Positions 1 through 8,671 of a stretch of 57,774 nt of DNA are shown in pieces. This DNA comes from Bacteroidota bacterium (GTDB taxonomy: Bacteria > Bacteroidota > Bacteroidia > Chitinophagales > Chitinophagaceae), in contig JAEZLJ010000005.1 in assembly GCA_023415275.1 (NCBI GenBank), forward strand, positions 1 through 57,774. Direction: 5' to 3'. The number at the start of each line of letters is the position of its first letter. Position 1 is the stretch's first letter. The notes below the pieces were generated by a model that was not told the DNA's origin, ran no database searches, and saw only the letters and a list, made by a program, of their open reading frames with translations. The position numbers were made by a program, and so were the translations under genes.

Positions 1-1412
1 TAATACAACTGGGGTATACCCCTGGTGGTTAATAACCAGCCTATTCCAACTTTGAGTTTATCAATATCTTCACCTACCTGGGAAAGGAAACGTGTCATGT
101 CGTGGTTATCAAGGAACACCACGTTCATCATGGGGTCTTTATATACAAAATCATTAGCCAGTGTCTGATAAAGCTTATTGACCCCTTCTGTCCAGCCAAA
201 GTTTTGTGTAAGTGCAGGATTGATACCATACATGTTGGTTTGAAAATCTGTTACTGACGGCAGATTACTTTTAAATTGAAGATTGGCCAGGTTATTTCTG
301 GTGAAATAAGCCTGGTTCAATACGCCATGAACCCAGGTTTCGCCAAACATGGTCATCTTAGGGTATTCATCTATCAAGGCCTTGTTGCAGCGGTTCATGA
401 AATCCAGGTCGTTATAGATATAGGTATCTATTCTCCATCCATCCACTCCAAATTCTTCTACGCTCCAAATAGCATTTTGGATCAGGTAATTGGCTACATA
501 AGGATTGGATTGGTTCAAATCTGGCATTTGAGGGGTAAACCAGCCATCGGACATCCTTGTTTGATCCGATTTTGCAGCATGAATATCCATTAAAGGCTGA
601 TCTTTATAGTTGGTTCCTGTATAGGAAGGCCATTGGTGCACCCAGTCCTTCATGGGCATATCACGAATGAAAAAGTTTTGCAATCCCGAATGGTTGTAAA
701 CAGCATCCTGGATCAGTTTCATGCCTCGTTTGTGTAATTCATCACTTAGTTTTTTATAAGCTTCATTACCTCCATGTCTTGGATCAACCCTGTAATAATT
801 AGTGATGGCATAACCATGTTCTGTACGGTTAGGCATATCATTTTCCATAACAGGGGTCATCCATACACTGGTTACTCCCAGATCCTTTAAATAATCAAGA
901 TGCTGAATCACACCCTGGATATCACCTCCATGCCTGTGATACATGGAATCACGATTCAGGGATTGATCTCTCAAGCCGGCGATCTTGTCATTGCTGTAAT
1001 CACCATTAGCAAAACGGTCAGGCATAATAAGATACACCAGGTCCTGTGAGGTGATGCCCTGGGCGAATTGGGCTCCTTTTCCACTTCTTCGTGTCTTTAA
1101 CTCAAAAGGAACAATGGTCCCGTTTTCCCTTTTGATGCCAATCTTTCCGGGTTTTGCGGAAGAGAAGATCATAAGGTCGAGGAATACATAATTTTTATTC
1201 TCCACCTTATAAACCTTTACAAGCCGAACTCCAGGATAACTTATAGAATAATTACCAGTAGCAATGTCATTTCCATGAAGCATCAGTTGAAGTTTAGGTT
1301 CCTTCATTCCTACCCACCAATGGGAAGGATACACTTCAATTTCTTGCGCATTGAGCTTAGAGAGAACAAAGAATAGAACAACTACAGTATTAAATATTTT
1401 CAAGCGTTTCAT
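1..1412 (-). CDS. Secreted GH13 alpha-amylase/cyclomaltodextrinase-type glycosidase (C-terminus cut by window edge)
   Basis: About 470 residues are visible, read from ATG at 1412 down to base 1 with no stop, so the C-terminus lies outside the window. It opens with a signal peptide (MKRLKIFNTVVVLFFVLSKL, then NAQ), which predicts export to the periplasm or outer membrane. An N-terminal beta-sandwich-like region (about 25-120) resembles cyclomaltodextrinase N domains, and the GH13 barrel follows. The three catalytic acids are seen: nucleophile Asp329 in DGWRID, acid/base Glu358 in FGETW, and Asp438 in FLDNHD. The family cleaves alpha-1,4-glucans such as starch or maltodextrin. The start overlaps the end of the maltose-type transporter by 23 bases, which implies translational coupling in the glgA-glgC-transporter operon. 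Exact substrate is inferred. Confidence 0.9.
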   Translation of the reverse strand, partial: MKRLKIFNTVVVLFFVLSKLNAQEIEVYPSHWWVGMKEPKLQLMLHGNDIATGNYSISYPGVRLVKVYKVENKNYVFLDLMIFSSAKPGKIGIKRENGTIVPFELKTRRSGKGAQFAQGITSQDLVYLIMPDRFANGDYSNDKIAGLRDQSLNRDSMYHRHGGDIQGVIQHLDYLKDLGVTSVWMTPVMENDMPNRTEHGYAITNYYRVDPRHGGNEAYKKLSDELHKRGMKLIQDAVYNHSGLQNFFIRDMPMKDWVHQWPSYTGTNYKDQPLMDIHAAKSDQTRMSDGWFTPQMPDLNQSNPYVANYLIQNAIWSVEEFGVDGWRIDTYIYNDLDFMNRCNKALIDEYPKMTMFGETWVHGVLNQAYFTRNNLANLQFKSNLPSVTDFQTNMYGINPALTQNFGWTEGVNKLYQTLANDFVYKDPMMNVVFLDNHDMTRFLSQVGEDIDKLKVGIGWLLTTRGIPQLY

Positions 1413-2799
1413 TTGGCAATGCTATTTCTTCTTTGATTGTTTTAGAGGCTGGATCATATACATATATAACACTGATGGCAGCGCAGATCATGAATATGCC
1501 TGCGAGTACGATAGCATAAATTGGTTGATTGCCATACAAATGTTTTACAATCCAACCTCCAAATAAGCCATTAATTATTTGTGGCAGCGTAATAAAGAAG
1601 TTGAATATGCCCATGTAAATACCAAGTTTTCCAGCAGGGATAGAACTGGAAAGGATCACATAGGGCATGGCGAGAATACTTGCCCACGCCAGGCCCACAC
1701 CTACCATGGAATATTTTAGCATGGCCGGGTCTTTTATAAAATAAATCGATATTAGTCCTATACCGCCGGCTATAAGTGACACAGAATGCGTGAGTTTACG
1801 GCCAATATACCTGGCCACTACCGGTAAAAACAATGCATAGATCATGGCAATAAAGTTGTAAACGCCAAATGCAGACCCCACTTTATTACCCGCCTCATTA
1901 TATTGAATTGATTTGGAATAATCTCCAGTAAGACCATAAATATGAGTAGCTACGGCATCCGTAGTAAATACCCACATACTAAAAAGGGCAAACCAACTGA
2001 AGAACTGCACCAATCCCAATTGTTTCATGGTCTTAGGCATTTTGCCAAAATCAGATAAAATCTCCCTTATTCCATGCTTTTCTGATACAACTGGCTTCCC
2101 GTGGTATTTTTCATATTCACGAGGTGCATACTCTTTACTAAAGAAAACTGTAATGAGGATGGCGATAATAAATACAGCTGCACCAATATAAAATGCATAT
2201 TTGATATTATTGGCTACTCCATCAGCCCCAGCTTCCATACTTACACCGGCATTTGCCAGAAGTTCGGGTAAGGCAGAACCTACTACGGCTCCAAGTCCTA
2301 TTAAAAAGGTTTGTATACTAAAACCCATTGTCCGCTGGCTATCAGGCAAATTATCTGCAACCAGCGCCCTGAATGGTTCCATGGCCACATTAAAAGATGC
2401 ATCCATCACCATTACCATTCCAGCCCCAATCCATAGAGCGGGTATGACTGCAGATAAAGAAGCGGAATTGGGTAAAAATATAAGAGCCAGCGAGGATAAT
2501 ATAGCCCCGGTTAAGAAATAGGGCTTTCTTCGTCCGAGCTTGTTCCAGGTACGATCGCTATAATGCCCGATCAAGGGTTGTACGATCATGCCCACCAGTG
2601 GAGCTACGATCCAGAACATTGGTAATTGGTCAACATCTGCACCAAATGACCGAAGTATCCTGCTGGTGTTTCCATTTTGAAGTGCAAAGCCAAACTGAAT
2701 GCCAAGAAAACCGAAACTCATGGTAAAGATCTGTAAAACAGAGAGTTTGGGTTTGGGATATTTACCTTCCTGCAAAGCTGTAGAGGACTGTATAGCCAT
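1390..2799 (-). CDS. MFS transporter, maltose/maltooligosaccharide type (SLC45/GPH-like)
   Basis: This 469-residue inner-membrane protein has about 12 hydrophobic segments. The MFS loop-2 signature is seen as GHYSDRTWNKLGRRKP, and the N-terminal SFGFLGIQFGFALQ motif is typical of SLC45-like sugar/cation symporters. Homologues in Bacteroidota sit with maltose and starch genes. The open frame extends two codons upstream to a TTG; ATG at 2799 is the better start. It lies between glgC (96-base gap holding a strong dyad) and the GH13 gene, whose start overlaps this stop. I infer it imports maltose or short maltodextrins released by the secreted amylase. Substrate is not proven by the sequence. Confidence 0.85.
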   Translation of the reverse strand: MAIQSSTALQEGKYPKPKLSVLQIFTMSFGFLGIQFGFALQNGNTSRILRSFGADVDQLPMFWIVAPLVGMIVQPLIGHYSDRTWNKLGRRKPYFLTGAILSSLALIFLPNSASLSAVIPALWIGAGMVMVMDASFNVAMEPFRALVADNLPDSQRTMGFSIQTFLIGLGAVVGSALPELLANAGVSMEAGADGVANNIKYAFYIGAAVFIIAILITVFFSKEYAPREYEKYHGKPVVSEKHGIREILSDFGKMPKTMKQLGLVQFFSWFALFSMWVFTTDAVATHIYGLTGDYSKSIQYNEAGNKVGSAFGVYNFIAMIYALFLPVVARYIGRKLTHSVSLIAGGIGLISIYFIKDPAMLKYSMVGVGLAWASILAMPYVILSSSIPAGKLGIYMGIFNFFITLPQIINGLFGGWIVKHLYGNQPIYAIVLAGIFMICAAISVIYVYDPASKTIKEEIALPNETLENI

Positions 2800-2834
2800 A
2801 AGCAATCATTAGATTTGATTGCGAAAGTTAGTAA

Positions 2835-2871
2835 GGAAATGTGTAATAATGTGTTTTAATTACACATTTCC
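2835..2871. promoter_or_regulatory. 13-bp perfect inverted repeat upstream of the maltose-type transporter
   Basis: GGAAATGTGTAAT (2835-2847) and ATTACACATTTCC (2859-2871) are perfect reverse complements separated by 11 bases. The dyad lies between glgC and the transporter, about 36 bases upstream of the transporter start. No T-run follows on the minus strand, so it does not look like a terminator. A TAACTTTC sequence close to the Bacteroidota -7 element lies just downstream. It could be an operator for a sugar regulator or a processing hairpin in the operon mRNA. Function is inferred. Confidence 0.5.
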
Positions 2872-2894
2872 ATTTATAAGCCTAGTTTCTTTTT

Positions 2895-4169
2895 TTACAC
2901 TCCTATTGTGTACCCATTGGGCAATACCGCACCTTTCTTCAATACTACAATACCATCTTTTACAGTATATAATGGAGAGTCCCCGTCTTCAATATGAGAC
3001 CCACCAATTATGCGTACATCGTCTCCAATACGACAATTCTTATCGATGATGGCATTTTCTATCTGGCATCTTGATCCGACACCTAATTGAGGAATACCGT
3101 GTTGTAAGTCCAGGGCAATATCTTCCAGCGTTTCATAATAATCGCTACCCATAATATATACATCTGTCAGGTTAGAATCATTTCCGATCCGGGACCTGAT
3201 GCCAATGACCGAATTTTCGATATGTGCAGCATTAATAATACATCCATCGGCTATAATGCTGTGATCAAGCCTTGTACCGCTAACCTTGGCTGGCGGCAAC
3301 ATACGGGCGCGGGTATAAATGGTTTTGTTATTATCAAACAAATTGAATTCCGGGATGTCTTTAGTTAACCCAATATTGGCATGGAAAAATGCGGGAATGT
3401 TTCCAATATCCTCCCAATAGCCTTCATATTGATAACTGGCTACTTTATATTTATTGATAGATTGAGGAATGATCTCTTTTCCGAAATCAGCTGCATCCTT
3501 ATTTTCATTTTGCAACAGATCAAATAACAGGTGTCGGTTAAAAATGTAAATACCCATAGAGGCCAGGTAGACTTTTCCTTTCGCCCGCATTTCATCACCG
3601 GTATCACTCACCCAATCCTCCAAACCTGATTTTGGCTTTTCGATAAAAGAGGTGATCATGCCTTCCTCTGTTTTTAATATACCGAATTCAGAAGCTTCCT
3701 TTTCAGTAACCGGTATAGTGGCGATAGTAATATCTGCTCCTTTTTCCTTGTGATTAAAAAGCATTTCCTGGAAATCAATCTGGTAGAGCTGGTCACCGGA
3801 AAGTATCAGGATATACTCACTATCAAAGGGAGCTATATGCCGCAAGCCCTGTCTTACAGCATCGGCTGTTCCTTGAAACCAGGTAGGGTTATCCGGGGTT
3901 TGTTCTGCAGCGAGGATATCTACAAATGCAGAACTAAATGCACTGAAATGATAGGTGTTTTTTATATGCCTGTTTAACGATGCAGAATTGTACATGGTTA
4001 ACACAAACATTCTCGTAATGCCCGAATTCAAGCAATTTGAAATTGGAATATCAACCAACCTGTATTTTCCCGCAATTGGAACAGCAGGTTTAGATCGACT
4101 GGCTGTCAATGGAAACAATCGGGTTCCTGCACCGCCTCCCAAAATAACAGATAACATTTGCTTGCTCAT
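2895..4169 (-). CDS. glgC: Glucose-1-phosphate adenylyltransferase (ADP-glucose pyrophosphorylase)
   Basis: This 424-residue protein makes ADP-glucose from ATP and glucose-1-phosphate, the committed step of bacterial glycogen synthesis. The nucleotide-binding loop SVILGGGAGTRLFPLT is at residues 7-22, followed by SKPAVPIAGKYRLVDIP, the substrate region FQGTADAVRQ and the IEKPK motif. The C-terminal third has the left-handed beta-helix pattern (IENSVIGIRSRIG, CQIENAIIDKNCRIG) expected of this family. Length is normal. It follows glgA on the same strand after a 139-base gap that may hold its own promoter, and it precedes the maltose-type transporter. Confidence 0.96.
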   Translation of the reverse strand: MSKQMLSVILGGGAGTRLFPLTASRSKPAVPIAGKYRLVDIPISNCLNSGITRMFVLTMYNSASLNRHIKNTYHFSAFSSAFVDILAAEQTPDNPTWFQGTADAVRQGLRHIAPFDSEYILILSGDQLYQIDFQEMLFNHKEKGADITIATIPVTEKEASEFGILKTEEGMITSFIEKPKSGLEDWVSDTGDEMRAKGKVYLASMGIYIFNRHLLFDLLQNENKDAADFGKEIIPQSINKYKVASYQYEGYWEDIGNIPAFFHANIGLTKDIPEFNLFDNNKTIYTRARMLPPAKVSGTRLDHSIIADGCIINAAHIENSVIGIRSRIGNDSNLTDVYIMGSDYYETLEDIALDLQHGIPQLGVGSRCQIENAIIDKNCRIGDDVRIIGGSHIEDGDSPLYTVKDGIVVLKKGAVLPNGYTIGV

Positions 4170-4268
4170 AAATCTTCTTTTTATGTAAAAATTCTTCTAA
4201 TGAAATTAATAAATACTGTTGGTCATTATCACAGGAAGCCACTAAAATGTTTTTATCCCGGACCCTGT

Positions 4269-4297
4269 AAAAGATATCTGGATACTTTTATATCAAA
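4269..4297 (-). promoter_or_regulatory. Possible Bacteroidota-type promoter for glgC
   Basis: On the minus strand, TTTG (4297-4294) is followed after 17 bases by TATCTTTT (4276-4269). This is one mismatch from the TAnnTTTG -7 consensus, and the spacing is slightly short. It would place the transcript start about 95 bases ahead of glgC. This is weak evidence and no transcript data are available. Confidence 0.25.
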
Positions 4298-4308
4298 CCA
4301 GCCAGGCA

Positions 4309-5724
4309 TTATAAAGATTGATACAACCTTATATAATCCTCTGCCGATGCATCCCAGGAATGATCCAGGTTCATCATATAGCTCCGCATCCAGTTATACA
4401 GGTCTTTCTTGTTATAATACAGGTCAATAGCCCTTCCAACCGAATAGGTAACATCGTTAACATCGGCATTATTAAAACGAATACCAAATCCCTGCCATTC
4501 GCCAAAATCCCGAACTGTATCTTTCAGCCCGCCTGTACTTCTCACCATAGGCACGGTACCATACCTTAAAGCATACATCTGGTTTAATCCACACGGCTCT
4601 ACACGACTCGGCATCAATAAAAAATCTGCACCAGCATATATTAAATGACTCAAGGCTTCATTGTAACCAATATAGGTACCCACAAAGCCACCCAATTGAT
4701 GTTTGGTGTCCTCCAGTCTTGCTTCTACGTGGGTGTCACCAGATCCAAGTATTAAAAAATTGACTGCGCCATGATGCTGGTATATAGAATTCCGGATAGC
4801 ATCAGGCAATATATCTGCTGCCTTCTCGCCAACCAGGCGCCCAATGAAGGCAATAAGAGGTTTATCGGCATCCAGTCCAAAACGGTTGGCTAGTTCTTTT
4901 TTGTTCCTTTTCTTACCCTCTTTTACATCATGTGCATCAAAGTTTTTAACCAATAGTTCGTCAGTTGCAGGATTCCACACTTCTGTATCTATACCATTTA
5001 AGATCCCTACACATTTACCCTGCTCGTATTGCATCAGCATTTCAGCTCCGCTGGCGGAATATTTTAATTCATCCAAATAACTGGGACTGACGGTAGTAAC
5101 TTTCCAGGAACATTTAACAGCAGAGGCAAATGGATTGATCGCATCATTCCAATCCAGGAAACCCCATTTATAAGTATCGTAAGAAGGTAGTAAATATGAT
5201 CTTTCCCATCCAAACTGACCCTGGTATTCGCCATTATGAATGGTAAAAACGGTGGGAACATCCGAAAGAGAATTGAATTGGTAGGCGTATTTAAAGAAAA
5301 AAGGAATAAGGCCCGTATGATGATCATGGCAATGTACCACATCCGGTTTATGTGTCCATTTACTGATCCAATCTGTAACCGCCACCTGGAATGCTACAAA
5401 TCTGTCAGTATCATCATCATAGCCATAAATCTTTTCGCGGTCAAGAAGACCGTATATATCAACCAGGTATAGATCAAAACCAAGCTTATTGGTCTTTTCC
5501 TTTATAACAGCATAGTTGAATTGATGAGAACCGATTTGTTGCCCTCCTTCATGAACCAGGTCCCATTCATTATTGACCAGGAACTTGGTTCTATACATAG
5601 GCATCACCACTTTTGCCAGGTGCCCTAATTTTGATTGGTATTTTGGTAAAGCGCCAACTACATCTCCTAATCCGCCTGCCTTTGCTACGGGATAACATTC
5701 CGCTGATACATGAATTATTTCCAT
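4309..5724 (-). CDS. glgA: Glycogen synthase (ADP-glucose-dependent, GT5)
   Basis: This 471-residue enzyme transfers glucose from ADP-glucose to growing alpha-1,4-glucan. The start ATG at 5724 gives MEIIHVSAECYPVAKAGGLGD, with the KxGGLGD ADP-glucose-binding motif at residues 15-21 as in all GlgA. The frame stays open another 52 codons upstream, but those residues look non-coding and would run into the divergent transporter gene. The C-terminal half carries the GT-B features VEPCGLNQMYALRYGTVPMVRSTGGL, including the acidic-P-C-G-L motif. It is first in the glgA-glgC-transporter-amylase block and divergent from the glucose-type transporter across about 117 bases. Confidence 0.96.
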   Translation of the reverse strand: MEIIHVSAECYPVAKAGGLGDVVGALPKYQSKLGHLAKVVMPMYRTKFLVNNEWDLVHEGGQQIGSHQFNYAVIKEKTNKLGFDLYLVDIYGLLDREKIYGYDDDTDRFVAFQVAVTDWISKWTHKPDVVHCHDHHTGLIPFFFKYAYQFNSLSDVPTVFTIHNGEYQGQFGWERSYLLPSYDTYKWGFLDWNDAINPFASAVKCSWKVTTVSPSYLDELKYSASGAEMLMQYEQGKCVGILNGIDTEVWNPATDELLVKNFDAHDVKEGKKRNKKELANRFGLDADKPLIAFIGRLVGEKAADILPDAIRNSIYQHHGAVNFLILGSGDTHVEARLEDTKHQLGGFVGTYIGYNEALSHLIYAGADFLLMPSRVEPCGLNQMYALRYGTVPMVRSTGGLKDTVRDFGEWQGFGIRFNNADVNDVTYSVGRAIDLYYNKKDLYNWMRSYMMNLDHSWDASAEDYIRLYQSL

Positions 5725-5841
5725 ATTTCTATTACATCCTGATTGAAGGTAGATAAAATCTTTTTCAAGATATTCACCCAACTCAATTTTTCTATCACTT
5801 AAACTTATTATTTTCAACCCTTCTAAAAAACCAAAATCTGT

Positions 5842-7617
5842 ATGGCAACATCGATGGGACCGAATAGGAATGTTCCTCAAGCATCACAAGGACAAGGCAT
5901 TCCCACTAACTACGGTGCTTTAAGCACACTCGTTACCGTTTTCTTTTTCTGGGGTTTTATTGCGGCAGGAAACAGTGTTTTTATTCCGTTCTGTAAGCAC
6001 TACTTTCAACTTGACCAGTTTCAAAGCCAGTTAGTAGACTTTGCTTTTTACACTGCTTATTACATTGGCGCGTTAATATTGTTTGCATATGGTGCCTTTG
6101 GTGGCAATGACCTGGTGGCTAAGTGGGGTTTCAAAAAAAGCATTGTTTATGGATTGCTTTTTTCGGCTTTGGGGGCAGTTGCCATGATCATTGCTGTAAA
6201 TGCTAATGCTTTTGCTGGTATGCTTTTCGGACTGTTTGTGGTGGCACTTGGGTTTTCATTGCAGCAAACAGCGGCACAACCATTTGCCATTGCGCTTGGA
6301 GATCCTTCTACAGGTACCAGCAGGGTAAATCTTGGTGGTGGGGTAAATTCTTTCGGAACCATGATCGGACCATTGGTAGTAGCTTTCGCCTTATTTGGAA
6401 CTACGGCTGCTTTAACTGATGAAAAGATACAGTCCTTAAGCCTAAGCAAAGTAATCATACTTTATGCCGGCGTAGGTGCACTGTTCGTGGCTGCGGCTGC
6501 ATTATTCTTTTTCTCTAAAAAAGTTCCATCAGGAATTTCAACAGAAAAAACCGAAAAAGCCAACAAAGCCCTGTATTCCTTGTTGATCATGACAGGTTTG
6601 TTGATTATCATGTTTGTCCCTGTTTTCCATAGTTATCAAACAGATCCGGCAACTTTAACCGAAGCTGAAAGGCATGGATTGGAGACCTACCGTATGAAAT
6701 GGCTTTTTGGCGCATTAGCTGTAGTGGTCCTGGGACTTTTGATATCTAACTGGAGGGCCACCAAAAGCCCTGAAGGCTGGGGCGCTATGAAATATCCTCA
6801 ACTGGTACTGGGAATGCTGGGAATCTTTGTATATGTGGGAGTTGAGGTGTCAATAGTGAGTAATATGGGAGAACTCTTAAAACAACCCGATTTCGGCGGT
6901 TACTCATCTTCGCAGGTAGCTCCTTTCGTTTCCATGTATTGGGGAAGCCTCATGATAGGAAGATGGACAGGTGCCATTTCTGCGTTTGAGTTGAAACGTT
7001 CTACCAGGCAACTGATGATGTTATTGGTTCCATTGGTAGCTTTTGGTATTGTCATTGGCGTTATTGCCATTTCCCAATATGATGTGAAACCATTACTTTA
7101 CTACATAGTTTGTGTTTTAATTCAAATGGCGGCCTTTTATGTAAGTAAAGACAAACCTGCCAGAACATTACTCATTTTTGCCAGCCTTGGATTACTGGCA
7201 ATGATCATTGGCTTGTTATCAAAAGGAAACCTGGCTATCTATGCTTTCCTTAGCGGTGGCTTGTTCTGTTCAATTATGTGGCCTTCCATTTTTAACCTGT
7301 CTATTTTAGGCTTAGGTAAATACCAAACACAAGGTTCTGCATTCCTGATCATGATGATCCTGGGCGGTGGTATCATCCCTCCTATCCAGGGTAAACTGGC
7401 AGACTATATTCAGACAAAATCAGACGTAGTTGGTTATGGCATTCATCAGTCCTACTGGGTACCTGTAATTTGTTTTGCGTACCTTGCCTTCTTTGCCTTC
7501 ATAGTACGGGGGATTTTAAAACGCCAGGGTATTGATTATGAAGGTACCGCCAATGAAGATCTTCAACCATTAGAAACCTCGCCAGAAGGTGCTTTAGACG
7601 TAACTGATAAAAAATAA
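5842..7617 (+). CDS. Glucose/galactose/fucose-type MFS sugar:H+ symporter (FucP family), enlarged
   Basis: This is a 591-residue inner-membrane protein. The N-terminal segment LVTVFFFWGFIAAGNSVFIPFCKHYF and the later QTAAQPFAIALGDP match FucP/GluP-type MFS symporters. Typical members are 400-450 residues. This one has extra hydrophobic segments in the central region (about 245-320), including a pair of helices around LIIMFVPVFHS and LFGALAVVVLGLLIS. It starts at ATG 5842, divergent from glgA, and ends 5 bases before the ROK kinase, so the two form an operon. I infer glucose or a related hexose is imported here and phosphorylated by the next gene. Confidence 0.85.
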   Translation: MATSMGPNRNVPQASQGQGIPTNYGALSTLVTVFFFWGFIAAGNSVFIPFCKHYFQLDQFQSQLVDFAFYTAYYIGALILFAYGAFGGNDLVAKWGFKKSIVYGLLFSALGAVAMIIAVNANAFAGMLFGLFVVALGFSLQQTAAQPFAIALGDPSTGTSRVNLGGGVNSFGTMIGPLVVAFALFGTTAALTDEKIQSLSLSKVIILYAGVGALFVAAAALFFFSKKVPSGISTEKTEKANKALYSLLIMTGLLIIMFVPVFHSYQTDPATLTEAERHGLETYRMKWLFGALAVVVLGLLISNWRATKSPEGWGAMKYPQLVLGMLGIFVYVGVEVSIVSNMGELLKQPDFGGYSSSQVAPFVSMYWGSLMIGRWTGAISAFELKRSTRQLMMLLVPLVAFGIVIGVIAISQYDVKPLLYYIVCVLIQMAAFYVSKDKPARTLLIFASLGLLAMIIGLLSKGNLAIYAFLSGGLFCSIMWPSIFNLSILGLGKYQTQGSAFLIMMILGGGIIPPIQGKLADYIQTKSDVVGYGIHQSYWVPVICFAYLAFFAFIVRGILKRQGIDYEGTANEDLQPLETSPEGALDVTDKK

Positions 7618-7622
7618 TAAGG

Positions 7623-8591
7623 ATGATCGATTTATCTAATGAATTTGCCATAGGAATAGATATTGGTGGTACAAATACAAAATATGGTATTGTTAATCAC
7701 AGGGGCGATATCATAGAAAAAGGTGAATTAAGAACAGACGCTTATCAGGAAATTGAAGAATATATCAATGCCCTGTATGATACCCTTTCGCCTATCATTG
7801 AAAAACACGCCGATGAAGGAAAGATGAAAGGCATTGGTATTGGTGCCCCCAATGGCAACTACTATACAGGAACTATTGATTATGCTCCCAATTTGCATTG
7901 GAAAGGTATCATTCCACTGACCAAACTTGTAAATAACAAGTTTGGACTTCCCTGCTCTTTAACTAATGATGCTAATGCCGCAGCGGTAGGCGAAATGAAC
8001 TATGGTGCAGCGCGGGGTATGCGCGACTTTATTATGATTACGCTTGGTACAGGTGTAGGAAGTGGCATTGTGGCTAACGGCCAACTGATATATGGTCATG
8101 ATGGATTCGCAGGCGAATTGGGTCATACCATTATCCGTCATGGGGGTAGAAAGCATTGGTCCACTAAATTGGATGGCTCCCTTGAAGCCTATTGTTCCGC
8201 AACAGGTATTGCCATAACTGCCAGGGAACTACTGGAGAAGAATAGTAACAGCATGCTGGCAAAATACAAACCGGAAGACATAAACTCCAAACTGGTCTGC
8301 GATTTAGCCCTGCAGGGTGATGAAACTGCCCAGGAAGTGTACCGCTTCACGGGCCAGATTTTAGGTGAATCTCTTGCCAACTTTATCATGTTTTCTTCCC
8401 CCGAAGCCATCGTCTTGTTTGGCGGCGTTATTAAAGCCGGGGATTTGATCATGAATCCAACAAGGGAACATATGGAAAAGAATCTCCTTCCTATATTTCA
8501 AAATAAGGTGAAACTTGTCTTTAGTGAATTGCAGGAAGCTGATGCGGCTATACTTGGTGCCAGCGCCCTGGTTTGGGAGATGAGAGAATGA
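7623..8591 (+). CDS. ROK-family sugar kinase (probable glucokinase) lacking the CxCGxxGC zinc motif
   Basis: This 322-residue cytoplasmic kinase has the phosphate-1 motif GIDIGGTNTKYGIV (11-24), the sugar/catalytic region TNDANAAAVGE with the catalytic Asp near residue 116, the second phosphate motif LGTGVGSGIV (141-150), and the sugar-binding ELGHTI (His168). In most ROK kinases the next segment carries CxCGxxGCxE, which binds structural zinc. Here residues 177-188 read KHWSTKLDGSLE: all cysteines are gone while the Glu is kept. It follows the FucP-like transporter by 5 bases, which supports a glucokinase role. The altered motif leaves specificity and stability open. Confidence 0.88.
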   Translation: MIDLSNEFAIGIDIGGTNTKYGIVNHRGDIIEKGELRTDAYQEIEEYINALYDTLSPIIEKHADEGKMKGIGIGAPNGNYYTGTIDYAPNLHWKGIIPLTKLVNNKFGLPCSLTNDANAAAVGEMNYGAARGMRDFIMITLGTGVGSGIVANGQLIYGHDGFAGELGHTIIRHGGRKHWSTKLDGSLEAYCSATGIAITARELLEKNSNSMLAKYKPEDINSKLVCDLALQGDETAQEVYRFTGQILGESLANFIMFSSPEAIVLFGGVIKAGDLIMNPTREHMEKNLLPIFQNKVKLVFSELQEADAAILGASALVWEMRE

Positions 8592-8602
8592 AATGAATAA
8601 AT

Positions 8603-8659
8603 TGCATAAAAGTAAAATCCCCCTGGACCTTACAGTCAGGGGGATTTTACTTTTATGCA
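8603..8659. terminator. Bidirectional hairpin between the ROK kinase and lipA
   Basis: TGCATAAAAGTAAAATCCCC continuing to CTG (8603-8625) is perfectly mirrored at 8637-8659, a 23-bp stem with an 11-base loop. The A/T-rich lower stem provides a T-run on either strand. It sits between two convergent genes (ROK ends 8591, lipA ends 8672), the normal place for a shared terminator. The stem is unusually long. Confidence 0.85.
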
Positions 8660-8671
8660 TGCTTAAGATTT

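Noticed and set aside
2201..2521. Open frame on the plus strand antisense to the maltose-type transporter
   Set aside because: It mirrors a well-supported membrane protein gene, has no promoter, and shows Pro/Ala/Thr-rich text typical of antisense frames.
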